Shown: in pieces, positions 25,875-33,385 of the stretch | Position numbering within the stretch: the first letter of the stretch is position 1 | Layout: the number at the start of each line of letters is the position of its first letter | Source of the DNA: Crenothrix sp. D3 | Lineage (GTDB): Bacteria > Pseudomonadota > Gammaproteobacteria > Methylococcales > Methylomonadaceae | NCBI GenBank assembly: GCA_002134785.1 | Contig: MBQZ01000027.1 | Location: 1 to 33,385 of the forward strand | DNA length: 33,385 nt | Direction: 5' to 3' | Made by a program: the position numbers and the translations under genes | Notes under the pieces: generated by a model | Told to the model about the DNA's origin: nothing | The model's database searches: none | What the model saw: only the letters and a program-made list of their open reading frames with translations

Positions 25875-27262
25875 TTACAGAACTTAAAATAGAAAACTAT
25901 AAATCCATTCAGGACTTAACGCTTGAAGTCGGGCGAGTGAATGTATTAATCGGTGAAAATGGTTGTGGTAAAAGCAATATATTGGAAGCCATTACCTTTG
26001 CGGCGGCGGCTGAAGCGAATAAATTGGATAATGAGTTTTTGAGTTCGAGGGGGATTCGTGTTACTGAGCCTCAATTAATGCGTTCAGCCTTTGATAAAAT
26101 CAATTGTGATAAAGAAATAAAGGTAAAAGTAAAATTCGCTCAATCAGAAGAAAATATTAAACACGATTATGTTTTAAAAAATGACAATCAAATTTACTCA
26201 AAATGGTCATACCATGAACGACTTAAAGAATTTGCTGACAAATATGAAATTTCTAATATAGAAATAAGCTCTCTTGAAGAAATAATTAGTCGTCTTACTA
26301 AAGAAAATTATGATGAATTCTGTCAATCAGAAGGTTATAACAAATTTTTAAAAGTAAAAGAAGGAGTTAATAAATTAAAGCTATCTATTGATAACATCAA
26401 TTCTATTGTAAATTTAATAAATGGATTTATAATTTTTTCTCCAGAAAATACATCATTGCGAAATCTTGAAAAAGAAGGTCAAATACAACCATTAGGTATT
26501 AATGGCGAAGGCTTATTTAAACTACTTACTGTTATTAAAAACGAAGCCAATCAATCACAAGTTTTCACCGAATTAGAGGACATTCAAGAAACTTTGGAAT
26601 TATTCGGTTGGTTTGAAAATATAGAAATCCCCAATGATTACTTACAATTAGAAAAGAAAATAACCATCAAAGACCGCTACTTAGAACTGCCTTTTGACCA
26701 ACGCAGTGCCAACGAAGGTTTCTTATTAGTATTATTTTATATAACCTTGGTCGTTTCTAAATACACACCAAAAATATTCGCCATTGATAATATTGATACT
26801 TCATTAAATCCAAAACTCTGCACCAAACTCATTAAAGAATTAGCCCGCCTCGCTATAAAATATGATAAACAGCTATTTGTCACCAGCCACAATCCCGCTA
26901 TCTTAGACGGTATTGATTTAGGCGATGACAATCAACGATTATTTGTGGTTTCAAGAAATAAACAAGGACATACCCGTTGCAAACGTATTGAAGCAAAAGA
27001 TAAGCCTAAATCATCGGTCAGAGATATGTTATCAAGGCTATTTAATGACAATGAAACCTATAATAAAGAAGATATTTTAAATATATTTGATAATCACGGA
27101 GATCCGTTAGATATATCTTACGCATTTTCAAAAGCCTTTGACGATAATAAAACTTATACCAGAGACGATATTTTAAATAAATTTGATAACAGTGAAGAGC
27201 CTGTAAAACTATCTTACGCATTTTTAAGGGGTTATTTAGGCGGACTGCCTAAAAATTTCTAA
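25871..27262 (+). CDS. SMC/OLD-like AAA ATPase, candidate defence
   Basis: A 463-residue ATPase of the AAA_15/AAA_21 (ABC-class, OLD/RecF-like) group. Walker A GENGCGKS is at 28-35 with the N-terminal strand ITELKIENYKSI. Walker B is IFAIDNID (D306), where Asn stands in place of the catalytic Glu. VTSHNPAILDG is the switch-histidine part. The middle (about 110-220) is a helical insertion. A 32-residue direct repeat occurs at 391-422 and 423-454, before the end RGYLGGLPKNF. It is 3 bases before the TOPRIM-like gene and joined to lpxI by ATGA. Its interior is far more AT-rich than the lpx genes around it: 13 G/C in the 60 bases from 26401, against 34 in the 60 from 28681. Such ATPases pair with nucleases in defence systems. 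The substrate is unknown. Confidence 0.8.
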   Translation: MITELKIENYKSIQDLTLEVGRVNVLIGENGCGKSNILEAITFAAAAEANKLDNEFLSSRGIRVTEPQLMRSAFDKINCDKEIKVKVKFAQSEENIKHDYVLKNDNQIYSKWSYHERLKEFADKYEISNIEISSLEEIISRLTKENYDEFCQSEGYNKFLKVKEGVNKLKLSIDNINSIVNLINGFIIFSPENTSLRNLEKEGQIQPLGINGEGLFKLLTVIKNEANQSQVFTELEDIQETLELFGWFENIEIPNDYLQLEKKITIKDRYLELPFDQRSANEGFLLVLFYITLVVSKYTPKIFAIDNIDTSLNPKLCTKLIKELARLAIKYDKQLFVTSHNPAILDGIDLGDDNQRLFVVSRNKQGHTRCKRIEAKDKPKSSVRDMLSRLFNDNETYNKEDILNIFDNHGDPLDISYAFSKAFDDNKTYTRDDILNKFDNSEEPVKLSYAFLRGYLGGLPKNF

Positions 27263-27265
27263 TAT

Positions 27266-27910
27266 ATGAAAAAATTTGGCATTGTAGGCGAAGGTTATAC
27301 CGATAAAGTTGTTATTAGAAATATCTTGCACGGCTTTTTTATAGAGCAAGATTTAGAAGATGAAATTAATCCTTTACCTGAAAATGATAAAGGCGGCTGG
27401 AATATTATTTGTGATTATTTAGCATCAAGAGATTTTAGAAGTGATGTATCCAATCATGAAATATTGATTTTACAAATTGATACGGATATTACAACTAAGG
27501 ATGAGGACTCAATAAAATTTGGTGTTTCTCACCGAGATGAACACGGCGTTGAATTAACTGTAGAAGAGTTATTTGGTAAAGTAAAAGATAAATTAATCAG
27601 TGAAATTAATTCAGGAAAATCTGGCTTTTATGAGTTATATGCAGATAAAGTTATTTTTGCTATCAGCGTGCATTGTACGGACTGTTGGTTAGTAGCTTAT
27701 TACGTTGACGATACCGTTATTGATAATTGTGCTGAAGAATTACGCAAAACAAAATTACCGAATAATATTCAATTTTCTAAAAGCAAAAAATCTGGCTGTC
27801 ATGAAAAACTTAGTACCGTTTTTTTAGAACGCCAAAATATAGAATTAGTCGCTCAAAAATCCCCCAGTTTTCATTTGTTCATTCAACAACTACAAACCAT
27901 CACCTTATGA
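27266..27910 (+). CDS. TOPRIM-like small protein, ATPase partner
   Basis: A 214-residue protein with the marks of a TOPRIM-like nuclease fold. The N-terminal strand FGIVGEGYTD has the glutamate E9. After a helix and strand come ILILQIDTD with D72 and D74, the DxD pair, then an extended polar region to about 140 and a WLVAYY segment. It has no membrane helix. This recalls the small DUF4276- or DUF4435-type partners of AAA ATPases in defence pairs (as in PARIS), and the TOPRIM half of OLD proteins, here split off. Which of these families it joins I cannot decide by eye. Its stop overlaps the lpxB start by ATGA, and it is 3 bases after the ATPase gene. Cleavage of DNA or RNA is inference from the fold. 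Confidence 0.65.
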   Translation: MKKFGIVGEGYTDKVVIRNILHGFFIEQDLEDEINPLPENDKGGWNIICDYLASRDFRSDVSNHEILILQIDTDITTKDEDSIKFGVSHRDEHGVELTVEELFGKVKDKLISEINSGKSGFYELYADKVIFAISVHCTDCWLVAYYVDDTVIDNCAEELRKTKLPNNIQFSKSKKSGCHEKLSTVFLERQNIELVAQKSPSFHLFIQQLQTITL

Positions 27911-29034
27911 CCACAATTCTTTTCAGCGCGGGCGAATCGTCTGGCGATCAACACGCGGCTAATATGTTTTTAGAAATTAAAAAACATCAGCTTGATATTA
28001 ATGCTATTGGTATGGGCGGGGCGAAGATGGCGCAGGCGGGGGTTGATATTCGCTATGATTCTGCTGGGATTGGCGTGATTGGCGTGGTGGAGGTGTTGAA
28101 GCATTATGGCGAAATTCGGCGGGCGTTGACCTTGATGAAGCGCATTATTGATACCGAACGCCCTGATTTATTGGTGTGTGTGGATTATAAGGAATTTAAT
28201 TTCAAGCTGGCAAAGTATGCGAAACAACAGGGGGTTAAGGTGTTGTTTTATGTCAGTCCGCAGGTGTGGGCGTGGCGTGCAGGACGGGTGAAGGCTTACG
28301 GCAAAGTGATTGATATGATGGCGGTTATTTTCCCGTTTGAGATTCCTTATTATGAGGCGGAGAATGTGCCTGTGCGTTATGTCGGGCATCCGTCGGTGGA
28401 TAAAGTGCATCCGCACATCAGTAAAACCGAGGCTTTGACGCGCTTTGGCTTGGCTGCAAATCGGCGGGTGGTTGGTTTGTTGGCAGGCAGTCGGGCGAAT
28501 GAAATTAAACGCTTGTTGCCTGTGATGCTGGAAGCCGCCGCGTTGTTGCATGAGCATTTTCCTGATTGCCAGTTTGTGTTGCCGCAAGCCGATTCAATCA
28601 GTGATGAGTTATTGGCGGAGTATTTGACTGCCGCGCCTGTGAAAGTGACGGTGATTAAGAGTCAGCCTTATGATGTGATGCAGTGTTGTGATGCGATTAT
28701 GACGACTTCTGGCACGGCGACGCTGGAGGTTGCGTTGCTGACGGTGCCGATGGTGATTTGTTATAAGTTGTCGCCGCTGACGTATTGGCTGGGGCGGTTG
28801 CTGGTGAAAACGAAGTTTATCGGGTTGCCGAATATTGTCGCGGGTAAGGGAATTGTAAAAGAGTTTATTCAGCATGAGGCGACCGCTGATAACTTAGCCG
28901 CAGAAGTTACGCGGATGCTAACGGATGAGGATTATTGTGCAACGATGCGGGAAAATTTGTTAGCTGTTAAACAGCGATTAGGACAGTGCGGCGGGTCTAA
29001 AAATATGGCGTTGTTGGCGTTGGAGATGTTGTAG
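27907..29034 (+). CDS. lpxB: lipid A disaccharide synthase LpxB
   Basis: LpxB (GT19) joins lipid X and the UDP-diacyl sugar into the beta-1,6 disaccharide of lipid A at the inner face of the inner membrane. The 375-residue protein has AGESSGDQHAANM (8-20), CVDYKEFNFKLAKYAK, YVSPQVWAWRAGR (about 116-128), GLLAGSRANEIKRLLP (about 194-209) and TTSGTATLEVAL (about 264-275). All are signatures of the family and its length. The gene is the last of the lipid A run and starts inside the end of the TOPRIM-like gene. Its codons are clearly GC-richer than the two genes before it. A hairpin follows directly. Confidence 0.95.
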   Translation: MTTILFSAGESSGDQHAANMFLEIKKHQLDINAIGMGGAKMAQAGVDIRYDSAGIGVIGVVEVLKHYGEIRRALTLMKRIIDTERPDLLVCVDYKEFNFKLAKYAKQQGVKVLFYVSPQVWAWRAGRVKAYGKVIDMMAVIFPFEIPYYEAENVPVRYVGHPSVDKVHPHISKTEALTRFGLAANRRVVGLLAGSRANEIKRLLPVMLEAAALLHEHFPDCQFVLPQADSISDELLAEYLTAAPVKVTVIKSQPYDVMQCCDAIMTTSGTATLEVALLTVPMVICYKLSPLTYWLGRLLVKTKFIGLPNIVAGKGIVKEFIQHEATADNLAAEVTRMLTDEDYCATMRENLLAVKQRLGQCGGSKNMALLALEML

Positions 29035-29057
29035 AGACCTTGTGTTACAAGGTCTCT
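29033..29057 (+). terminator. hairpin at the end of lpxB, weak terminator
   Basis: AGAGACCTTG (29033-29042) pairs perfectly with CAAGGTCTCT (29048-29057) and begins within the lpxB stop codon. The T's that follow (TGGTGTAATTTT) are not contiguous, so it may be a weak or bidirectional terminator. The convergent L,D-transpeptidase gene ends 10 bases further on. Confidence 0.6.
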
Positions 29058-29066
29058 GGTGTAATT

Positions 29067-30596
29067 TTAGGCTATTGCTAATTGTGAATAGTCTATTGCT
29101 GACATAGTTGCTGGTGGTTTGATAGTAAATTTTGAGGCAGTTTTTGCTTCAGGTTTAACGGCTGCTTTAGTGACTGTTTTAGGTGCGGGTTTTGCCGCGA
29201 TTTTGACATCAGCTTTAGGCGCAGGTTTTGCAGCTACTTTGGGCATGGGTTTAACAGCTACTTTAGTGTCCACTTTGGGCGCGGGTTTAACGGCTACTTT
29301 AATGTCCACTTTAGGCATGGGTTTAACAGCGACTTTAGTATCAACTTTAGGCGCGGGTTTAACAGCGACTTTGGTATCCACTTTAGGCGCGGGTTTAACG
29401 GCGACTTTGGTATCTACTTTAGGCGCAGGTTTAACTGCCACCTTAACAGTGGTTGCTTTTGGGGTAATCTTTGTCATTGGTTCTGGTGGAGGCGTTGACA
29501 AAGGTTCAGGATTAATTGCAGGCGGTAATGTAGGCTCGCTTGTTGGCATTGCTTCCAATTCACCATTTGTTGGTGGTAAACGTTCGTACAATGCGACGGG
29601 TTCGCCGTCTAATTTTTCCAATGCGTCATTAAGTGCTTTTTGATCAAATTCTGGCATTTCTTGACCACTGCGTTTACGAATTAAATCTAAAGCCACTTGA
29701 TAACGACGATCTTTACCCATGTTTTCGCCTTCCAAATCAGGATGCGCTTCAATGTATAACACATTGTTTAACCAGCCCACTTTGATAGGCTGCTTAACAA
29801 TATACACAGTCGTACCTTCTGCGATTAAGTCATATAATTCTTCAATATCAGTCGGATACATACGCACACAGCCGTGGGTAATTTGCATACCGATACCGTA
29901 AATCTTATCGACATCGGTACCGTGTATGCGGTATTCACCAGGTAGGGCTAAATACAGAGCGCGTGTGCCGAGTGGATTGTGCGGACCTGCGGGGACGACG
30001 GCGGGTAAGGGATCACCTTCGGCAGCGTGTTCACGTCGAATAGAAGCGGGTGGAGTCCATGTTGGATTTTTAATTTTGCGCGTAATTCTAGTTTGACCTA
30101 ACGGCGTTTGCCAATCTTGTCTGCCGATGCCGTGTGCAAAAGAATACACTTTGCCTGTGTTGGGCGGGTAGTAGTACATACGGAATTCAGAAATATTCAG
30201 CGTTACGCCGTTATGAGGCGAATCGGGGAGAACACGTTTATTAGGTATGCGGACGTTTTCACTTTGTTTGTTATTAACAGGCGGTTGAAAACCACCGTGC
30301 GTATCTGGACAGCTCTGGCAGGGCAGTACCAACCAACGGAGATCAGAAGAATTTAATCTGACGACTTCTTCTTGCCCTAAGCCATAACGTTTTGCAACGT
30401 CTAATAGGGTGATATTCTCGGTTTGAGGTATTTCAGGATAGTCTTCCCGTGTCACAGTAATTAAGTGACTGTCTTTCTCGGGATACTGAGCGATGACGTT
30501 GTCACCTCTCGTTGGCGGTAAATCGTATGTGGTCGAGTATGCTGTGCCGACAGAAGACAATAACAGCGAGCAAGCAAGTAGAGTGCGGATTTTCAT
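29067..30596 (-). CDS. L,D-transpeptidase with Lys/Pro/Ala repeat tail
   Basis: A periplasmic YkuD-type L,D-transpeptidase, which cross-links peptidoglycan at mDAP or attaches lipoproteins to it. The 509-residue protein has a signal peptide to about residue 21 and a LysM-like segment near 45-90 (ENITLLDVAKRYGLGQEEVV). The catalytic domain is about 130-270: HGIGRQDWQTPLG, RIHGTD, and the catalytic C243 in ITHGCVRM. After a Pro-rich linker, roughly 385-495 is a tail of 12-residue repeats of the type KVAVKPAPKVDT, about nine copies decaying toward the end. The tail is long, basic and disordered-looking and could bind the anionic wall. The usual family length is about 300-350, so the tail is the extra part. 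The promoter is presumably in 30597-30829. Confidence 0.92.
   Translation of the reverse strand: MKIRTLLACSLLLSSVGTAYSTTYDLPPTRGDNVIAQYPEKDSHLITVTREDYPEIPQTENITLLDVAKRYGLGQEEVVRLNSSDLRWLVLPCQSCPDTHGGFQPPVNNKQSENVRIPNKRVLPDSPHNGVTLNISEFRMYYYPPNTGKVYSFAHGIGRQDWQTPLGQTRITRKIKNPTWTPPASIRREHAAEGDPLPAVVPAGPHNPLGTRALYLALPGEYRIHGTDVDKIYGIGMQITHGCVRMYPTDIEELYDLIAEGTTVYIVKQPIKVGWLNNVLYIEAHPDLEGENMGKDRRYQVALDLIRKRSGQEMPEFDQKALNDALEKLDGEPVALYERLPPTNGELEAMPTSEPTLPPAINPEPLSTPPPEPMTKITPKATTVKVAVKPAPKVDTKVAVKPAPKVDTKVAVKPAPKVDTKVAVKPMPKVDIKVAVKPAPKVDTKVAVKPMPKVAAKPAPKADVKIAAKPAPKTVTKAAVKPEAKTASKFTIKPPATMSAIDYSQLAIA
29089..29450. repeat. 36-base tandem repeats in the transpeptidase gene
   Basis: On the minus strand these are in-frame 36-base units coding the 12-residue KVAVKPAPKVDT repeat. 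The best copies run from about 29250 to 29430, with third-base differences between copies. The opposite strand also stays open through the repeat. Confidence 0.85.
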
Positions 30597-30788
30597 TACA
30601 ATAAATTTCTCTTAGAACAATACGTTAAGTGTAGCACTGGATTTAATAATTAACCCTAGCAATGGATGAATTTTATCATGCACTTGCTCATTAGACCATT
30701 TTTACAGCTGGTTAAGTTAATAGTCAGTGATAGCTATACCGTGTGATTGGTAGAGACAGTGTAAATATTTAGCGGGTTGCTTTTGCGT

Positions 30789-30794
30789 TATAAT
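30789..30794 (+). promoter_or_regulatory. possible -10 box of the permease gene
   Basis: TATAAT at 30789-30794, 36 bases before the permease ATG. No good -35 stands at the right distance, so this is tentative. Confidence 0.35.
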
Positions 30795-30829
30795 CCAGCT
30801 TCTTATTCAGAATACACAGGCATCTCATT

Positions 30830-32242
30830 ATGGCACTGCAAATATTTCGTACCAAACACGTTACTTCGGAGGTTGAGAATATAGATAACGGTCTCAAACG
30901 CTGTTTATCAAAATGGGATTTAGCCTTTTTAGGCATTGGTGCGATTATTGGCACAGGTATTTTTGTATTGACAGGCATCGCGGCGGCAACGCAATCAGGG
31001 CCAGCGGTGATGCTGTCATTTATTATTGCTGGGTTGGCGTGTGCCTTTGCCGCGCTGTCTTATGCAGAATTATCGGCTTCAGTGGGTGGTTGTGGCAGTG
31101 CGTATGGTTACAGTTACGCTGCATTCGGCGAGATGATAGCCTTTATTATCGGTTGGGATTTGTTGTTGGAATACGGTATTTCCGTGGCTGCGGTGGCAAA
31201 TGGGTGGTCAGGGTATTTTAATAACGCGTTGACAGCTATCGGTCTTCCTTTGCCTGAAATGTTGACGAAAGCTCCCAAAATGGGAGGGCTGATTAATTTA
31301 CCTGCATCGGTTATTATTTTGTTATTAATGGGCTTATTGATTATCGGCGTGAAGCACAGTGCCAAAGCCAATAATGCAATGGTGGTGGTTAAACTCATTA
31401 CCATCAGCATCTTTATTGGTATAGCCGCCTTTAATGTCCATCCTGAAAATTGGCATCCGTTTATGCCCTTTGGTTGGTTTCAAACCTTACCCGATGGCAA
31501 AACCACAGGCGTATTAGCGGGCGCATCGTTGGTATTTTTTGCCTATGTGGGTTTTGATGCAGTATCGACTGCTGCCGAAGAAGCCCAAAATCCACAACGT
31601 GATTTACCGTTTGGTATTGTCACTTCCTTAGTCTTTTGTACGATTATTTATATTATCGTTTCAGGCTTGCTCACGGGTGTGGTCAATTATAAAGAATTAA
31701 ATGTGTCATCCCCAGTGGCACACGCGTTGTTCTTACTGGGCTACGACTGGGCTTCGGCGTTGATTGCCACAGGTGTTATTGCGGGACTGACTACCGTGAT
31801 GCTGGTGTTGTATTACGGCTTGACGCGCATTATTTTTGCCATGTCGCGTGATGGCTTGTTGTCGCCGTTCTTTAGCGAAGTGAATGTGAATACCCAAACC
31901 CCTGTGCGGGTAATTGTATTATGCGGCATTATCATTGCTTTGATTGCGGGCTTCATTCCGCTGGGTGACTTAGCCGAGCTGGTCAATATCGGCACATTGG
32001 CTGCATTTGTATTGGTCTGTTTAGGCGTTATCGTGTTGCGTATTACCAAACCCGATATGCACCGTCCTTTCAAAGCCCCGTTCGGCGCGTTATTTCCTGT
32101 ATTAGGTATGCTATCTTGTGGCGCGTTAATGGGCTTTTTACCTGCAATTACTTGGTTACGTTTTGTAGTGTGGCTGGTAATTGGCTTGATTGTGTATTTT
32201 AGTTATTCGATGAATAACAGTAAATTAGCTGAGGCAGATTAA
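30830..32242 (+). CDS. APC-family amino acid permease
   Basis: A 470-residue inner-membrane transporter of the amino acid-polyamine-cation family, close to the bacterial cationic amino acid (CAT) group. It has about twelve hydrophobic helices. TM1 carries the unwound substrate motif GIGAIIGTGIFVLTG (36-50). FFAYVGFDAVSTAAEEAQNPQRD near 231-253 is the TM6 substrate helix and following loop, with the family's FDxxxTxAEE. It has no C-terminal extra domain. The exact substrate (Arg/Lys or a broader set) is not decidable by eye. The ribosome site is weak. It appears to be a single-gene unit, divergent from the L,D-transpeptidase gene. Confidence 0.9.
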   Translation: MALQIFRTKHVTSEVENIDNGLKRCLSKWDLAFLGIGAIIGTGIFVLTGIAAATQSGPAVMLSFIIAGLACAFAALSYAELSASVGGCGSAYGYSYAAFGEMIAFIIGWDLLLEYGISVAAVANGWSGYFNNALTAIGLPLPEMLTKAPKMGGLINLPASVIILLLMGLLIIGVKHSAKANNAMVVVKLITISIFIGIAAFNVHPENWHPFMPFGWFQTLPDGKTTGVLAGASLVFFAYVGFDAVSTAAEEAQNPQRDLPFGIVTSLVFCTIIYIIVSGLLTGVVNYKELNVSSPVAHALFLLGYDWASALIATGVIAGLTTVMLVLYYGLTRIIFAMSRDGLLSPFFSEVNVNTQTPVRVIVLCGIIIALIAGFIPLGDLAELVNIGTLAAFVLVCLGVIVLRITKPDMHRPFKAPFGALFPVLGMLSCGALMGFLPAITWLRFVVWLVIGLIVYFSYSMNNSKLAEAD

Positions 32243-32269
32243 TCGTTTTAATTTATACCCACGAAAAGT

Positions 32270-32296
32270 CCCGCATTCCGCAAGTCCTTATGCGGG
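32270..32296 (+). terminator. possible terminator after the permease gene
   Basis: CCCGCAT (32270-32276) pairs with ATGCGGG (32290-32296), followed by CTTGTATATTT, only a thin T tract. It is a moderate candidate at best. Confidence 0.45.
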
Positions 32297-32344
32297 CTTG
32301 TATATTTCCAAGCCATGATATATTACCTATAATGCCTCGCCGTG

Positions 32345-32596
32345 TGTAGCGTCTATGTTGTTACTGTGCATTACTCTATCAGGATTAGTGGGCTAATACC
32401 CACGGACTCTACCGCCGCCTAAGCGTTGTAATTCTCTTAGCATTTCTATTGCTTGAGTCGGTAACATGACTAGGTGGTCTTTTTTGGTTTTCATGCGTCC
32501 CGCTGGGATCAGCATTTCGCCTTTTTCAAAATCTATTTCACTCCGCGCCGCAGTGTCAGCCTTTCTTAATGCCAACATTAACATGTCCAGCGTCAA
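32345..32596 (-). pseudogene. tyrosine recombinase (phage integrase) fragment
   Basis: A 67-codon stretch (stop at 32393) matches the start of the catalytic domain of phage-type integrases: ARSEIDFEKGEMLIPAGRMK, then HLVMLPTQAIEMLRELQRLGG. The usual following text is interrupted: after the TAG at 32393-32395 the same frame goes on PTNPDRVMHSNN before similarity fades near 32345. The catalytic Arg/His/Tyr part is missing, and the upstream end is cut at about 32596, where the insertion-sequence end begins. It is a relic, not an active recombinase. Confidence 0.75.
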
Positions 32597-33385
32597 CTAT
32601 CCTGCCCGAATTGACGACAATTACCCTGACCAGTATTAGTTAAAAAATAGTTAGTTTTTTAGGCTGTGTTTTTTTCGATAGCTTTCTCCTTGAATTTCAA
32701 TAATGGTGGCATGATGAATAATGCGGTCAATAGCCGCGACGGTCATCATGGTGTCTGGAAAGATGTGATCCCACTGGCTGAAAGGTTGGTTGGAGGTGAT
32801 GATTAAGCTGCCGCTTTCATAACGATGAGCGATAAATTCGAATAACACCTGTGTTTCCGCATCGGTTTTTTTAACATAGCCAATATCATCGATCACTAAA
32901 ACCTGATATTTATCCAATCTTGTCATAGCGGTCATTAATTCCAGATCACGCTTGGCTTGTTGTAGACTTTGAACGAGTGCGACCGCTGAGAACCATTTGA
33001 CACGGACGTTTTGTTCGATAAGTTGATAAGCGAGGGCAGCAGCTATGTGCGATTTACCAACCCCAGAAGGTCCGATGAGCAAGACGTTTTCGGCACGCCG
33101 CGTCCACTCTGCTTGGTCTTTCAAGGCGATGACTTGCTGTTGTACACAAGAGCTAAGTTCTGTGAGGCTTAGGTTGGCAAAGCGTTTACTGGCAGGTAGT
33201 TTTGCGTCCCTCGCCCATTTTTGTACGCGTTGTTGATAATGTTCGGCTATTTCTTGCTCACAAAGTCCTGATAAATAGTGGATATGACCCTAGCTGTTTT
33301 CAATCGCTTGTTGTTGATGGTGTTGATAATGGCGGCTGAAGGCAGGCAGTTTGAGTTCTTTCAGTAACAAGTGAATGGTTTCAGG
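32597..33385 (-). mobile_element. partial IS21-family element
   Basis: The istB end of an IS21-type element running out of the window at 33385; istA would lie beyond. Its outer end is within about 32590-32640, next to the integrase relic. Inverted halves CGTCAA (32591-32596) and TTGACG (32611-32616) lie there. The exact terminal repeat cannot be fixed without the other end. Confidence 0.6.
32651..33385 (-). pseudogene. istB: istB, IS21 helper ATPase, with in-frame amber stop
   Basis: IstB is the AAA+ helper that loads the IstA transposase on target DNA. The frame is readable across the whole visible stretch (about 245 codons), from LLLKELKLPAFSRHYQ at the window edge, so nearly the full family length is present. 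Walker A is GPSGVGKSH and Walker B is VLVIDDIGYV, followed by TSNQPFSQW. A single TAG at 33290-33292 interrupts it after ENS, in a place where the family has Trp (TGG to TAG). The frame resumes with GHIHYLSGLCEQEIA. The part after the stop could start only from a TTG at 33124 and would lack the N-terminal domain, so the gene is probably dead. Confidence 0.82.

Noticed and set aside
28168-28875. Two minus-strand frames rich in His and Arg
   Set aside because: They are antisense to lpxB in its GC-rich part; composition is that of a shadow.
29240-29440. Possible CRISPR-like array of 36-base repeats
   Set aside because: The units are head to tail with no unique spacers and code an in-frame 12-residue repeat.
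29119-29643. A 174-codon plus-strand frame rich in Gly, Ala, Leu and Thr with regular repeats
   Set aside because: It is the antisense of the transpeptidase repeat tail. The minus-strand gene has a signal peptide and catalytic motif; the shadow has neither.

Overview
The window is bacterial chromosome, most likely from a gammaproteobacterium of moderate to low G+C. The evidence is the 23S/5S rRNA sequence, gammaproteobacterial-type QueG, MetZ, FtsH and CorA, and an outer-membrane lipid A gene set. The lipid A genes are of the GnnA/GnnB + LpxI kind rather than the enteric LpxH kind, which recalls Acidithiobacillus and other non-enteric lineages. A sulfur-oxidising or Thiotrichales-like host is a guess; the sequence does not settle the genus.

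Layout. 1-1124: 3' end of 23S rRNA, spacer, 5S rRNA and a strong terminator. 1253-5128: housekeeping genes (msrB, an AIM24/TIGR00266 protein, then corA, queG and a small methyltransferase on the minus strand). 5142-5474: an orphan, possibly decayed reading frame. 5629-7545: ftsH and its terminator. 7565-11365, minus strand: a small secreted protein with three YPAA repeats, and a NitT/TauT-type ABC importer (ATPase, permease, binding protein) with an alkaline-ceramidase-like membrane hydrolase between permease and binding protein. 11458-13085, minus: an APH-like kinase and an ATPase-less, internally deleted GspE/PulE N-terminal protein. 13177-14535: a membrane-anchored class III adenylate cyclase, divergent from the latter. 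14539-17316, minus: a hypothetical membrane protein, a PfkB sugar kinase and metZ. 17554-20799: a one-polypeptide type IIG-like restriction-modification enzyme, preceded by a 33-base palindrome.

20926-29034 is the centre of interest: gnnA-gnnB-cupin-lipoprotein-lpxD-lpxI-[AAA ATPase-TOPRIM-like protein]-lpxB. GnnA and GnnB would make UDP-GlcNAc3N, so lipid A here should carry amide-linked acyl chains at position 3. LpxD, LpxI and LpxB are later steps; LpxA and LpxC lie elsewhere. An AT-rich pair, an SMC/OLD-like ATPase and a small TOPRIM-like protein that resemble nuclease-type phage-defence pairs, sits inside the pathway. It joins lpxI on one side and lpxB on the other by 4-base ATGA overlaps. 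This is the best candidate for an undescribed system.

29067-32242: a secreted L,D-transpeptidase with a Lys/Pro/Ala repeat tail, and an APC amino-acid permease. 32345-33385: decayed mobile DNA (tyrosine-recombinase fragment and an IS21-type istB broken by an amber codon). Small inverted repeats of several kinds lie in the intergenic gaps.
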